Numbered from the stretch's first letter, positions 1 through 7,759 are shown. The stretch: 35,088 bases of DNA from Planctomycetales bacterium (GCA_022614695.1 JAKEIC010000182.1:1-35088); one strand, 5' to 3'. The notes: a model not told the origin generated them from the sequence alone. A program made the numbers and translations.

Positions 1-369
1 CCACACCGCAGCGGCGCCGAGCAACCCTCGCGTGTCCGTCTCGTGGTGGAGCGTGACCTCGGTCCCGCCGCCGTCGGGCCGGAACTTCGCGCCGACGTGC
101 GTGAGCGCGATCGGCCCCTTCGGGAATCGGCGCGTCGCCAGATACCACTCGGGCTCCACCCACTCGAACGCGTCCTCGACCCACTCGATCGCGAGGCCGA
201 GCTTGCGGGTCTTCGCGACGAGCTTGGTCCCCCCCTCGGGACGCGGGGCGTAGCTGTAGTTGAGGGCGGGGAGACCGACCTCGCGGTTGAGGCGGCCCGT
301 CGCCGAGACGTAGGGCCAGAGGGCCTCGGGCGGGGCCGCGAGTCGGAAGACGATGGTGTCCTCGGCCAT
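1..369 (-). CDS. SRPBCC / DUF5939-like domain protein, 3' end outside window
   Basis: This gene reads leftwards from an ATG at 369 and stays open for 123 codons to the window edge, so only its N-terminal part is visible. The protein begins MAEDTIVFRLAAPPEALWPY, followed by a segment ending in TGRLNREVGLPAL. A 'P-x-x-LWP-x-VS-x-T-x-R-x-NR-x-x-GLP' pattern of this kind is typical of the SRPBCC-like N-terminal region (DUF5939) that precedes adenylate/guanylate cyclase domains in some bacteria. Conserved Trp and Glu residues of the START-like fold follow (WVEDAFEWVEPEW). The cyclase domain itself, if present, would lie outside the window. No strong Shine-Dalgarno sequence is seen. The gene is divergent from the HEAT-repeat gene on its right. 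Family assignment is from remembered motif patterns and is moderately sure; function beyond that is unknown. Confidence 0.6.
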   Translation of the reverse strand, partial: MAEDTIVFRLAAPPEALWPYVSATGRLNREVGLPALNYSYAPRPEGGTKLVAKTRKLGLAIEWVEDAFEWVEPEWYLATRRFPKGPIALTHVGAKFRPDGGGTEVTLHHETDTRGLLGAAAVW

Positions 370-441
370 GGTTCGCGGGGCGGGAGGCCGCGAGTCTACG
401 ACGGGGGCACCGACGGGGGGAAGGACACTCCTGGCTCCCGC

Positions 442-457
442 GTGACCGACCGGTCAC
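442..457. promoter_or_regulatory. 16-bp perfect inverted repeat, candidate operator
   Basis: GTGACCG-AC-CGGTCAC is a perfect dyad with 7-bp arms and a 2-bp centre. It lies in the roughly 280-bp gap between the divergent starts at 369 (-) and 649 (+). Compact ACCGACCGGT-type dyads are a common shape for TetR-family operators in GC-rich bacteria, so a regulator site is a reasonable inference. No TetR gene is in the window. The rest of 370-648 shows no gene that I can support. Confidence 0.4.
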
Positions 458-648
458 CGAGTCGCCGCGTAAAGGAACCTCGCGGGGCTGGAAACGGCCG
501 AACCGGCGCACACAACCCGGCGAGGGCCCGTCGGATGCGCGCGACACTCGCCTCCCCCCGGCTCCTCCCCGGCGGTCGGCCCGTGCGGAACACGCTTCGC
601 AGTGACCGGAGGGAACGAGGGGGGCCGGGGGCTCCCGGGGAGGCCCGC

Positions 649-732
649 ATGCGGACCCGGTTCGTGGTCGCCGTCTCGCTGACGCTCGCGTACCTCCCGG
701 CGGCGGAGAGGCCCGCCTCCGGGTTCCCCTGA
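649..732 (+). other. Signal-peptide-like 5' part of the HEAT-repeat gene, ended by in-frame TGA
   Basis: An ATG at 649 is preceded by a clear Shine-Dalgarno (GGGGAGG, 636-642). It starts a 27-codon reading frame, MRTRFVVAVSLTLAYLPAAE and onwards, with the basic-hydrophobic-small pattern of a Sec signal peptide. The frame stops at TGA (730-732). It is the same frame as the HEAT-repeat protein at 886. The codons between 733 and 885 have no stop and no ATG/GTG/TTG start, and they encode TWEGWWFLNQW, which matches TWEGWWAFNQW in the paralogue at 2562. The natural reading is one gene, 649-2538, interrupted by a stop or by a base-call error. Confidence 0.6.
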
Positions 733-885
733 GGAGGCGGCGGGGGGGCGTCGCCCTCCACGCCCTGGCCCTCTCCGGCGTCCGCCGGGGCCACCACCGG
801 GGGAGGCGGAACCGCCAACACCCGCGCGGTCCGCGACGCCTTCGCCACCTGGGAGGGCTGGTGGTTCCTCAACCAATGGGAGTTC

Positions 886-2538
886 ATGCGGGCTCCGCGG
901 CCCGCGACCGTCACCGGATCGGGGAGCGGCGCCGCCGAGGCCGGCGAGCGCTTCGTCGCCTCGAGGTTCGCCCTGGAAGTCCTCTCGCGGGAGACCTCGC
1001 CCCCGATCCTGGGGGCGGCGGCCATCATGGCCGGGAAGCTCGGGGCGACCGAGGCCGCCGAGAAGCTGGAGGCGCTCCTCGCGAGCGGGCCGGCGCTCTC
1101 GGCCCACGAGCACGACGAGGACGAGGTCCCCCACGTGCACACCGAGAAGGAGATGCGCGCCCTCGCCGACCGCGTGAAGTCGGAGACCCGCGAGCAGGCC
1201 GCCCTCGGCCTGGGCCTCATGGGGGCGTCGGGCTCCTCCCCCGTCCTCCTGCGGATCGCCATGGACCCGGACGCCCCGGTCCGCGTGCGGGTCCACGCGA
1301 CCCTGTCGTTGGGCCTGCTGCGCCAGGCCGCGGCGGTCGGGCCGGTTCTCCGGGTGCTCGGCCGCGACGACGAGCCGGAGGTCCACCTCGCCGCCGCGAC
1401 GGCGCTGGGGCTCATCGGGGACGCCGCGGCCGCGGAGGAGCTGGGCCGGAGGCTCTCGAACCTCGGGACCCGAGACGAGGTGCGCGCGGCGGCGGCCACG
1501 GCGCTGGGGAAGCTCGGTGACGTGCGGATCGGCGAGACGACGGCCGGGGCGCTCCTCGCCGCCGCCCTCCTCCGGGACCGGGACGCCGACGTGCGCCGTT
1601 CGGCCGCGCTCGTGATGCACCGGGTCGCCGGGGCGGAGGCGATCGCCGCGCTCGGCCAGGCCGCGTGGGGCGATCGGGACGCCCCCACGCGCGGGTTCGC
1701 CCTCCTCTCGCTCGCCCGGGCCACGGCGGCCGGGAGCGGGCTCGAGGCGCGGGAGAGGTGCCGCCTCCACGCGGCCCGGGTCCTCCGCGCGGGCGACGAC
1801 CGCGAGTCGGGATTCGGGGCCCTCGCGCTCGGGCTCCTCGCTCGGGCCGGCGAGCGGTCGGCCCTGCCGGCGCTCCGGGAGGCGCTCGCCGGCTCCCGGT
1901 CGGAGAACACCCGCGCGGCCGTCGTGGTCGCCCTCGGGCTCGCGCGCGACCCGGAGAGCCGGGCGGCGATCGCCGAGATCGTCCGGCGGGCGCCGGGGAC
2001 GGCGACGGCGGACGGCGGCGAGGAGCGCGCCGGACGGTCGCTCCGGGCGAAGGTCCTCGGCGGGGGCGCCGGACCCGACCCGGGGCCCCGGTACTCCGCC
2101 AAGGTGCGCGCCTATGCCTGCATCGCGCTCGGGCTCTTCGAGTCGGCCGACGCGGTCGCGTCGGCCGCCCTGCGCGAGGCGCTCGGGGACGGGAACGACC
2201 CGGCGATCCGCGGGGCCGCGGCCATCGGCCTCTCGGGCCTGGGCGACCGCTCGGGCACGCCGGCGCTCACGGCGCTCCTGCGCGGGAAGAGCGCGTTCCT
2301 GCGGAACTCCGTCGTCATCGCGCTCGGCTTCTACCGCGACCTCGACGCGACGCGCGACCTCCTCGACCACTACTACCGGGAGAAGGACCCGGTCCTGCGC
2401 GCCGCGGCCGTGTCGGCGATCGGGACGATCGCCGATCCCTCGCGGCCGCCCCTCCTCCTCCGCATCGCGTCGGACTTCAACCCGCTCCTCGTGATGGGCC
2501 GGTTCTCCGCGCTCGAGCGGGCGCTGAGGCTGTACTGA
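886..2538 (+). CDS. HEAT-repeat protein (body of an interrupted secreted protein)
   Basis: From the first ATG after the in-frame TGA this encodes 550 residues of repeated helix pairs rich in Ala, Leu, Gly and Arg. Typical units are AALGLGLMGASGSSPVLLRI, TALGLIGDAAAAEELGRRL and ATALGKLGDV, i.e. HEAT/PBS-lyase-like repeats. These form a right-handed superhelix used for protein binding; no enzyme motif is visible. The ORF is open upstream to 733, and conserved residues before 886 show that the ATG at 886 is not the ancestral start, which is probably 649. The protein is paralogous along its length to the next gene: shared TWEGWW, VRVHATLSLGLLR and a closing DFNPLLVMGRFSALERALRL against DFNYLLVQYKMPVLDVILRL. 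If the TGA is real, the secreted form is not made unless the stop is read through, and the gene may be decaying. Confidence 0.8.
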   Translation: MRAPRPATVTGSGSGAAEAGERFVASRFALEVLSRETSPPILGAAAIMAGKLGATEAAEKLEALLASGPALSAHEHDEDEVPHVHTEKEMRALADRVKSETREQAALGLGLMGASGSSPVLLRIAMDPDAPVRVRVHATLSLGLLRQAAAVGPVLRVLGRDDEPEVHLAAATALGLIGDAAAAEELGRRLSNLGTRDEVRAAAATALGKLGDVRIGETTAGALLAAALLRDRDADVRRSAALVMHRVAGAEAIAALGQAAWGDRDAPTRGFALLSLARATAAGSGLEARERCRLHAARVLRAGDDRESGFGALALGLLARAGERSALPALREALAGSRSENTRAAVVVALGLARDPESRAAIAEIVRRAPGTATADGGEERAGRSLRAKVLGGGAGPDPGPRYSAKVRAYACIALGLFESADAVASAALREALGDGNDPAIRGAAAIGLSGLGDRSGTPALTALLRGKSAFLRNSVVIALGFYRDLDATRDLLDHYYREKDPVLRAAAVSAIGTIADPSRPPLLLRIASDFNPLLVMGRFSALERALRLY

Positions 2539-2547
2539 GGTCGCCTG

Positions 2548-2553
2548 TAGGAT
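2548..2553 (+). promoter_or_regulatory. -10-like TAGGAT, 8 nt before GTG start
   Basis: TAGGAT is followed by 8 nt and then the GTG at 2562, so a transcript starting about 7 nt after the hexamer would begin near the start codon. The same geometry recurs at 4317, 12663, 24271 and 29436. A weak -35 candidate (CTGAGG, 2524-2529) precedes it. Confidence 0.4.
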
Positions 2554-2561
2554 AGGGAGAC

Positions 2562-4304
2562 GTGACCGCCGCCCCCCTCGCCCGCCGGCTCGGCACGCTC
2601 CTCGGGGCGGGGCTCCTCGCCGTCGTCCCCGCCGCCCCCGCCCTCGCCCACGGCGGGGGCCACCCGACTCCGTGGCCGACGGGCGCGCCACCGGCCACTC
2701 CCTTCCCCGGCGGGCCGGCGGGCCCGACCGGGGCGAGCGCCGGCGCCACGAGCACCTCCCGCGAGACGTGGGAGGGCTGGTGGGCCTTCAACCAGTGGCG
2801 GTACTTGAAGCTCACGGACGCCCGGACCCTCACGCCGCGCGGGAGCAGCACCGAGGCGGTCCGGCCGGAGGCCTCGGAAGTGGACGTCCTCCGGCTCTTC
2901 TTCCTCGACGCCCTCGCGCGCGAGAAGCACCACGACCCTCGCTCGGCGGCCGCGCTCGCCCTCGGGAAGGCCGAGGTCGTGGAGTCGGCCGAGGCGCTCG
3001 GGAAGCTCCTCGCCGACAAGGACGCCCACCGCTACGAGCGCGAGTGCGCCGCGCTCGGACTCGGGGTGATGCGGTCGCTCCCGTCGGCGCCGGCGCTCCT
3101 GCGGATCGTGATGGACCAGTCGAACGAGAGGCGGCTCCGGGTCCACGCGGTCGTCGCCCTCGGGCTCCTGCGGGACGGGGCGGCGGTCGGGCCGCTCGAG
3201 GAGGTCCTCGCCCGCGAGGACGAGGCCGAGATCCACGCGGCGGCCGCGCTCGTCCTCGGGCTCGTGCCCGATCCGCGCGCGGGAGCCGCCCTGCTCCGCC
3301 TCGCCCGGAGCCCCTCCGCCGAGGAGGAGGTGCGGGCGGCGGCCGCGAGCGCGCTCGGCCGCGGCGGGCGCGAGAAGGTGGAAGACGTCTCCGTGGCGGA
3401 CCTGCTCCGGGACCTCCTGCTCTCGGAAAAGAGCGACCTCGTCCGGCAGTCGGCCGCCCTCTGCCTGCACCGCTTCGGCGGCTCCGACCCGTTCCGCGCG
3501 CTGCTGCGCGCCTCGGACCTGGACAAGGACAAGACCACGCGGGGCCTTGCGCTCGTCTCGCTCGCGCTCTGGGTGGAGGCGCGGGGCGAGACCGCCGACC
3601 GCGCGGCGGCGACCGAGGCCGCCCGCCGGACCCTCCTCACGGGAGGCCAGCGCGTCGCCGGGTTCGGCGCGCTCGCCCTCGGGATCCTCGGCGCGAAGGA
3701 CCCGGGCTGCGCCCCGCCGCTCCGGACCGTCTTCCTCCGCGAGGGCGCCGCCTCCTCCTCCGCGGCGAACCCGGTCGCGTCGGCCTGCGCGATCGGGCTC
3801 GGGCTCATGCGCGACGCCGAGAGCCGGAAGAAGATCCTCGAGTGCGCGAAGAAGCACCGGGACCTCGTGTTCCGGGGCTACTGCATCATCGCGCTCGGCC
3901 TCCTCGGGGCGGCCGACCGCGAGGGGGTCGCCGACCTCCGGAAGATCCTCGAGGAGGAGAACGACCCGGGGCTCAAGGGGGCCGCCGCCGTGGCGCTCGC
4001 GAACATCGGGGACCGGGGCGCGATCCCGTCCCTCGTCGCGGCGCTCCGGGAGCGGAACAAGGTGGTCCAGTCCGCGGCCCTGCTGGCCCTCGGCTACTTC
4101 CGGGAGCTGGGCGTCACGCGCCACCTCCTCGAGTTCTACTGGGCCGAGAAGGACGCGCAGTACCGCGCCATCGCGATCGCGGCCCTCGGGAACTTCGCCG
4201 AGAAGTCGCGGCCGCCGGTGCTCCGCGCGCTCTCGGTGGACTTCAACTACCTGCTCGTCCAGTACAAGATGCCCGTCCTCGACGTGATCCTCAGGCTCTT
4301 CTGA
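2562..4304 (+). CDS. Secreted HEAT-repeat protein
   Basis: The protein has 580 residues and starts at GTG 2562. The N-terminus is a Sec signal peptide (basic LARRL, hydrophobic LLGAGLLAVVPAA, then ALA before HGGG, so cleavage near residue 29). A Pro/Gly/Thr-rich linker follows, then TWEGWWAFNQW, then about ten HEAT/PBS-lyase-like helical repeats such as AALGLGVMRSLPSAPALLRI, VVALGLLRDGAAVGPLEEVL and AVALANIGDRGAIPSLVAAL. It probably serves as an exported protein-protein scaffold; no catalytic residues are seen. It lies 23 nt after the paralogous HEAT gene and 26 nt before a small lipoprotein gene, and all three read the same way. The pair most likely arose by tandem duplication. Confidence 0.85.
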   Translation: MTAAPLARRLGTLLGAGLLAVVPAAPALAHGGGHPTPWPTGAPPATPFPGGPAGPTGASAGATSTSRETWEGWWAFNQWRYLKLTDARTLTPRGSSTEAVRPEASEVDVLRLFFLDALAREKHHDPRSAAALALGKAEVVESAEALGKLLADKDAHRYERECAALGLGVMRSLPSAPALLRIVMDQSNERRLRVHAVVALGLLRDGAAVGPLEEVLAREDEAEIHAAAALVLGLVPDPRAGAALLRLARSPSAEEEVRAAAASALGRGGREKVEDVSVADLLRDLLLSEKSDLVRQSAALCLHRFGGSDPFRALLRASDLDKDKTTRGLALVSLALWVEARGETADRAAATEAARRTLLTGGQRVAGFGALALGILGAKDPGCAPPLRTVFLREGAASSSAANPVASACAIGLGLMRDAESRKKILECAKKHRDLVFRGYCIIALGLLGAADREGVADLRKILEEENDPGLKGAAAVALANIGDRGAIPSLVAALRERNKVVQSAALLALGYFRELGVTRHLLEFYWAEKDAQYRAIAIAALGNFAEKSRPPVLRALSVDFNYLLVQYKMPVLDVILRLF

Positions 4305-4316
4305 GCCGGTGAGCGG

Positions 4317-4322
4317 TAGGAT
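4317..4322 (+). promoter_or_regulatory. -10-like TAGGAT, 8 nt before ATG start
   Basis: TAGGAT is followed by exactly 8 nt before ATG 4331, the same arrangement as at 2548. No convincing -35 or Shine-Dalgarno sequence is seen, which fits a leaderless transcript. Confidence 0.4.
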
Positions 4323-4330
4323 GGCCGGCG

Positions 4331-4684
4331 ATGGGATCCTCCGGCGCGCGGCGGCGCGGCCCCCGGGTCGTCGCGGGCTTCCTCGCGGCGGCCCTGGCGG
4401 CGGGGCCCGGCTGCGCGAGCCGCTGTAGCGACGAGATCGCGTCCCGCGACGGCGGCTCGTGGAGCATGGGATCCCTGAACCTCGGGTCCGGGGGGGGCAA
4501 CGGCGCCGGGGTCCTCGTGGCCGTCGGCGTGCTCTTCGGCGTGGTCCTCGTCGTCGCCGCCGTCGAGGCGGCCATCCCCGACGCGAAGGTCTGCACGGGG
4601 ATGAACTGCCGCGGCCCGGACGGCCGCCACGACAACTCCCTCTGCGGCTGCTCGGATCGATGCGGCTGCCGGCGGGGCGGATAG
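4331..4684 (+). CDS. Small cysteine-rich putative lipoprotein
   Basis: This 117-residue protein is of unrecognised family. It begins with an Arg-rich n-region and the hydrophobic run VVAGFLAAALAAGPGC. The Cys after GPG could be a lipidation site, although Pro at -2 is not ideal for a lipobox. A second hydrophobic stretch (GVLVAVGVLFGVVLVVAAVEAAI) would be a membrane helix or a glycine-rich loop. The C-terminus carries six cysteines (CTGMNC ... CGCSDRCGC), suggesting metal binding or disulfides in an exported domain. It follows the HEAT-repeat pair on the same strand and its stop is 6 nt from the convergent methyltransferase stop. Confidence 0.65.
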   Translation: MGSSGARRRGPRVVAGFLAAALAAGPGCASRCSDEIASRDGGSWSMGSLNLGSGGGNGAGVLVAVGVLFGVVLVVAAVEAAIPDAKVCTGMNCRGPDGRHDNSLCGCSDRCGCRRGG

Positions 4685-4690
4685 GCTCGG

Positions 4691-5413
4691 TCAGGCGCCC
4701 CGGGACCGGGCGTCGTAGACGAGCGCGAGCGGGCCCCGGCCCGCCGACCGTAGGCCGGGCTTCTCCGCGAGCACCTGCGGCGTCGGCGCGACCTCGACCC
4801 TCTCGAAGGAGAAGCGCTCGCGGCGGAGGGCACGGTCGTACTCCTCGATCTCGCGGGGGACGACGGGGAGCCGGAGCCCCTCGGGGCCGGGCATCGTCGT
4901 GGGCGCTCGTCCGGGTCCGCGCCGCCCGATCTGCCCGCGTCGGTTCAGCGCGTGAACGAACCTCGGGTGGAGGACGGTCGCCAGGAGTCGCCCCTCGGGC
5001 TCGAGCACCCGCGCGCACTCCGAGAGCGCGTTCCGGAGGGCCCCCGAGCCGACCTCGTTCAGGACCATCGTGGCGAGGACGAGGTCGAACTCCGCGGCCG
5101 CGAACGGCCAGCGGCGCCCCGCGTCGAGCCGGAGGTAGCGGACTCCCGGAGCGCGGTGCCGTGCCCACGCGATCGCGAGCAGGGGGGCCGATACCTCGGA
5201 GACCACGTGACTCGCCGGGTTCTGCCCGCGACGCCGCTCGAGCAGCCACCGGGCGAAGTAGCCGTTTCCCGCCCCTATCTCGAGGATCCTCAGCCCGTCG
5301 AGAGCGGGGAGCCGCTCCTCGATGATCGGGTTGAGGACGAGCCGCTTGAAGGGACCCCCTGCGGAGCCGGTCGCCCGGTCCCACGCGGCGGCGATGCGGT
5401 CGTAGAAGGCCAC
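4691..5413 (-). CDS. Class I SAM-dependent methyltransferase
   Basis: The protein has 240 residues from GTG 5413 (VAFYDRIAAAWD). The glycine-rich SAM-binding motif I is EIGAGNGYFARWLLE (residues 45-59). It is followed by an acidic strand end (SEVSAPLLAIA), the DLVLATMVLNEVG motif IV and CARVLEPEGRLLATVLHP, the usual post-motif III of the UbiE/Methyltransf_11 type. The substrate cannot be told; a small molecule or lipid is typical of this class. It starts 29 nt downstream of the kdsD-like gene and is probably co-transcribed with it. The reading frame is open much further upstream, but that extension runs antisense-like through kdsD and has no family features, so the short start is preferred. 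Confidence 0.8.
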   Translation of the reverse strand: MAFYDRIAAAWDRATGSAGGPFKRLVLNPIIEERLPALDGLRILEIGAGNGYFARWLLERRRGQNPASHVVSEVSAPLLAIAWARHRAPGVRYLRLDAGRRWPFAAAEFDLVLATMVLNEVGSGALRNALSECARVLEPEGRLLATVLHPRFVHALNRRGQIGRRGPGRAPTTMPGPEGLRLPVVPREIEEYDRALRRERFSFERVEVAPTPQVLAEKPGLRSAGRGPLALVYDARSRGA

Positions 5414-5442
5414 CCGAGTGGGCGAAGGACCCGCTCCAGGGG

Positions 5443-6480
5443 CTACTTCTTCGGCGCCCGCGCCTCGGGCGAGCCGGGCCCCGCCCCGAGGCGGACCTTC
5501 CCGCGTCCGAGGATGTCGTGGAGGTGGATGAGGCCCAGGGCGCGGCTCCGGCCGTCCACGACGGCGAGCGAGGTGATGCCCTTCGCCTCCATGAGCTGGA
5601 GCGCCTCGCTCGCGGGGGCGTCGGCCTCGATCGTCTTCGGGTTCTTGGACATGAACTTCGAGACCGGGGCGTCGAGGTCGGAGTCGAGCGCGGCCGAGGC
5701 GTGGAGGAGCCGGCGGAGGTCGCCGTCCGTCACGATCCCGACGAGGCGGCCGTCCTTCTCGGTGACGAGCGTCACGCCGATGGACTCCTTCGCGGTCATC
5801 TCGTCCACCGCGTCGCGGAGGGTCCGTTCCTGCGTCACGACGGGCATCTTCTCGCCCCGCCGCATCAGGTCGCCGACCTGGTGCGCGAGCCGCTGCCCGA
5901 GGGTGCCGCCCGGGTGGATCGCGGCGAACTCCTCGCGCGTGAAGCCGCGGGCCTCCTCGAGGACCATGGCGATCGCGTCGCCGAGCGCCATCGCGGCCGT
6001 CGTGCTGGCCGTCGGGGCGAGCCCGAGCGGGCACGCCTCGCGGTCCACCGAGGCGTCGAGGACGATCTCCGAGAGGGAGCCCAGCGTCGAGCCCTCGCGC
6101 CCGACCATCGAGGCGATCCGCGCGCCGCGCTCCTTCGCCGCCGAGACGAGGCCGAGGACTTCCTCGGATTCCCCCGAGTTCGAGAGCGCGAGCACGACGT
6201 CGCCCCTCTGGACGACTCCCAGGTCCCCGTGGAGCCCCTCGACGGGGTGGAGGAACACGGCCGGGGTGCCGGTGGAGGAGAGCGTCGCCGCGACCTTCTG
6301 CGCGACGAGCCCCGACTTCCCGACCCCCGTGACGACGACCTTCCCCTTCCCCTCGAGCACGGCGCGCACCATCCGGACGAAGGCGTCCCCGACCCGTTCG
6401 CGGACCCGGCCGACCGCCGCCGCCTCCATACCGAGGATCTCCCGAGCGCGAGAGAGGATCGCCTTCTCGTCGAGGGCCAT
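5443..6480 (-). CDS. kdsD: Arabinose-5-phosphate isomerase (KdsD/KpsF family)
   Basis: The protein has 345 residues and starts at ATG 6480 (MALDEKAILSRAREIL). It has an N-terminal SIS sugar-isomerase domain (VVVTGVGKSGLVAQKVAATL; LSNSGESEEVL; HGDLG; IHPGGTLGQRL) and two C-terminal CBS domains (VGDLMRRGEKMPVV ... VTDGDLRRLL; VSKFMSKNPKTI ... LIHLHDIL). This is the complete KpsF/GutQ/KdsD architecture and normal length. The family interconverts ribulose-5-phosphate and arabinose-5-phosphate, the first step to KDO in lipopolysaccharide. With lpxI elsewhere in the window it supports an LPS-bearing outer membrane. A perfect TATAAT lies 9 nt upstream of the start. The gene is divergent from the E1/Ubl/E2 operon and upstream of a methyltransferase in a likely two-gene operon. 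Confidence 0.93.
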   Translation of the reverse strand: MALDEKAILSRAREILGMEAAAVGRVRERVGDAFVRMVRAVLEGKGKVVVTGVGKSGLVAQKVAATLSSTGTPAVFLHPVEGLHGDLGVVQRGDVVLALSNSGESEEVLGLVSAAKERGARIASMVGREGSTLGSLSEIVLDASVDREACPLGLAPTASTTAAMALGDAIAMVLEEARGFTREEFAAIHPGGTLGQRLAHQVGDLMRRGEKMPVVTQERTLRDAVDEMTAKESIGVTLVTEKDGRLVGIVTDGDLRRLLHASAALDSDLDAPVSKFMSKNPKTIEADAPASEALQLMEAKGITSLAVVDGRSRALGLIHLHDILGRGKVRLGAGPGSPEARAPKK

Positions 6481-6489
6481 GGCGGGGGG

Positions 6490-6495
6490 ATTATA
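6490..6495 (-). promoter_or_regulatory. TATAAT -10 box of the kdsD-like gene
   Basis: On the minus strand a consensus TATAAT is followed by 9 nt (all C and G) and ATG 6480. The transcript start would fall within a few bases of the start codon, giving a very short or absent leader. No good -35 is seen. Confidence 0.55.
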
Positions 6496-6509
6496 GGGGG
6501 ACTCAGCCG

Positions 6510-6535
6510 GGGGACAGAGCCCCGGCGCTGTCCCC
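6510..6535. repeat. Inverted repeat between divergent promoters, candidate operator
   Basis: GGGGACAG (6510-6517), a 10-nt spacer and CTGTCCCC (6528-6535) form a perfect 8-bp dyad. It lies in the 82-bp gap between kdsD (-) and the E1/Ubl/E2 operon (+), just upstream of the rightward -10 element and within reach of the leftward one. The position favours an operator; an RNA hairpin on either strand is the alternative. Confidence 0.45.
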
Positions 6536-6541
6536 AGCTTG

Positions 6542-6547
6542 TAGAAT
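6542..6547 (+). promoter_or_regulatory. -10-like TAGAAT of the E1/Ubl/cyclase/E2/JAB operon
   Basis: TAGAAT stands 15 nt before GTG 6563, the first start codon of the conjugation operon. It matches the -10 consensus at five of six positions and the -10-like hexamers elsewhere in the window. The -35 is not recognisable, which may fit activator-dependent control near the dyad at 6510-6535. Confidence 0.45.
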
Positions 6548-6562
6548 CCGCCCCGGGGTCCC

Positions 6563-7759
6563 GTGTCCCTCCGGATCTCGGACGACGACCGGTACGCGCG
6601 GCTGCGGCTCCTCCCGGACCTGCCGCTCGAGCGGCTCCGGCGCGCGACGCTCCTCGTGGCGGGCGTCGGCGCGCTCGGGAACGAGGTGGCGAAGACCTTC
6701 GCGCTCCTCGGCGTGGGTCGCCTCCTCCTCCTCGACCGGGACCGCGTCGAGGCGAGCAACCTCTCCCGCGCGGTCCTCTTCCGCGCGGGGGACGCCGGAC
6801 GTCCGAAGGCCGAGGTGGCGGCCGAGCGGCTGCGGGAGCTGAACCCCGACGTCGCGGCCGTCCCCCTCGTCGCGGACGTCTCGGGCGGCCTCGGCCTCGG
6901 GACGCTCCGCGAGTGCGACGCGTCGCTCGGGTGCCTCGACTCGCGCGAGGCGCGTCTGGCGTTGAACGCCGCCTCTTTCCGGGCGGGCGTCCCCCTCGTG
7001 GACGGGGCCCTCGGCGACCTCTCGGGGACGGTGCGCGTCTTCCGCCCCCCCGACGGCCCCTGCTACGAGTGCGGGCTCACCGACACGGACTGGAAGCTCC
7101 TCGCCGCGCGCGCCCCGTGCGGGCTCGTGGGCCGCGCCGTGGCCGCGGAGGGGCGGATCCCGACGACGCCCATGGCCGCGGCGGCGGTCGCGGCGTTCGA
7201 GGTGGAGGAGGCGCTCCGGCTCCTCCGGGGGGACGGCGACGCGGCCGGCACCGCGCTCGTCTGGAACGGCCGCGGGCCGACGCTCTACCGGACGAGGCTC
7301 CCGGCCCGGCCCGACTGCTCGGCCCACGAGACGTGGCCGCCGGCGCGGCGGCTCCCGGTCGCGGCGGCGCGCGCGACGCCGGGCGAGCTGCTCGCCGAGG
7401 CCGCGCCGCGCCTCGGGCCCCGGGCGCGCCTCCTCCTCGGCCGGGAGTGGGTCGCCGCGGCGACCTGCGTCGCGTGCGGGCGGCGCGACCCGGTGCGGCG
7501 CCTCCGGAGGACCGTCCACGAAGAGGGGCGGGCCGCGGCCTGCCCGGGGTGCGGCGGGGCGCGGGAGCCCGAGGTCGTGGCCGAGGTCGGGCCCGGGTCG
7601 CCGTGGGCCGCCGAGACCCTCGCAGACCTCGGGGTCGCGCCCTACGACGTCGTGCGGGTGGCGGGAGAGGACGGGGCGGCCGAGTACCTCTGCCTCGCGG
7701 GGGACCGGGAGCCGTTGCTCGGGAACGGGGCGAACGGCGGGAACGGGAGGGAACCATGA
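6563..7759 (+). CDS. E1-like (ThiF/MoeB/UBA) activating enzyme
   Basis: The protein has 398 residues from GTG 6563. It shows the ATP-binding Rossmann motif GVGALGNE (34-41), the acidic strand LLLLDRD (Asp58, Asp60), the E1 signature SNLSRAVLF (Asn66, Arg69), Lys82, and CLDSREAR (Asp126), which together adenylate a Gly-Gly C-terminus. CYEC (167-170) is a zinc-type pair. Cys186, in APCGLVGR, occupies the place of the ThiF/MoeB loop cysteine and is the likely thioester residue. The C-terminal 120 residues are an extension with two further CxxC pairs (302/305 and 327/330), probably a zinc ribbon, absent from plain ThiF. Its stop overlaps the Ubl start (ATGA). With E2, Ubl and JAMM genes behind it, a modifier-activating role is far more likely than thiamin or molybdopterin synthesis. 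Its true partner and target are unknown. Confidence 0.92.
   Translation: MSLRISDDDRYARLRLLPDLPLERLRRATLLVAGVGALGNEVAKTFALLGVGRLLLLDRDRVEASNLSRAVLFRAGDAGRPKAEVAAERLRELNPDVAAVPLVADVSGGLGLGTLRECDASLGCLDSREARLALNAASFRAGVPLVDGALGDLSGTVRVFRPPDGPCYECGLTDTDWKLLAARAPCGLVGRAVAAEGRIPTTPMAAAAVAAFEVEEALRLLRGDGDAAGTALVWNGRGPTLYRTRLPARPDCSAHETWPPARRLPVAAARATPGELLAEAAPRLGPRARLLLGREWVAAATCVACGRRDPVRRLRRTVHEEGRAAACPGCGGAREPEVVAEVGPGSPWAAETLADLGVAPYDVVRVAGEDGAAEYLCLAGDREPLLGNGANGGNGREP

Noticed and set aside
649-2538. TGA reassigned to an amino acid in this organism
   Set aside because: Several clear genes here end in TGA (for example E1 at 7759, E2 at 10877, the GreA-type gene at 28298), and prfB encodes RF2 with a TGA-dependent frameshift. 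The TGA at 730 is a local event.
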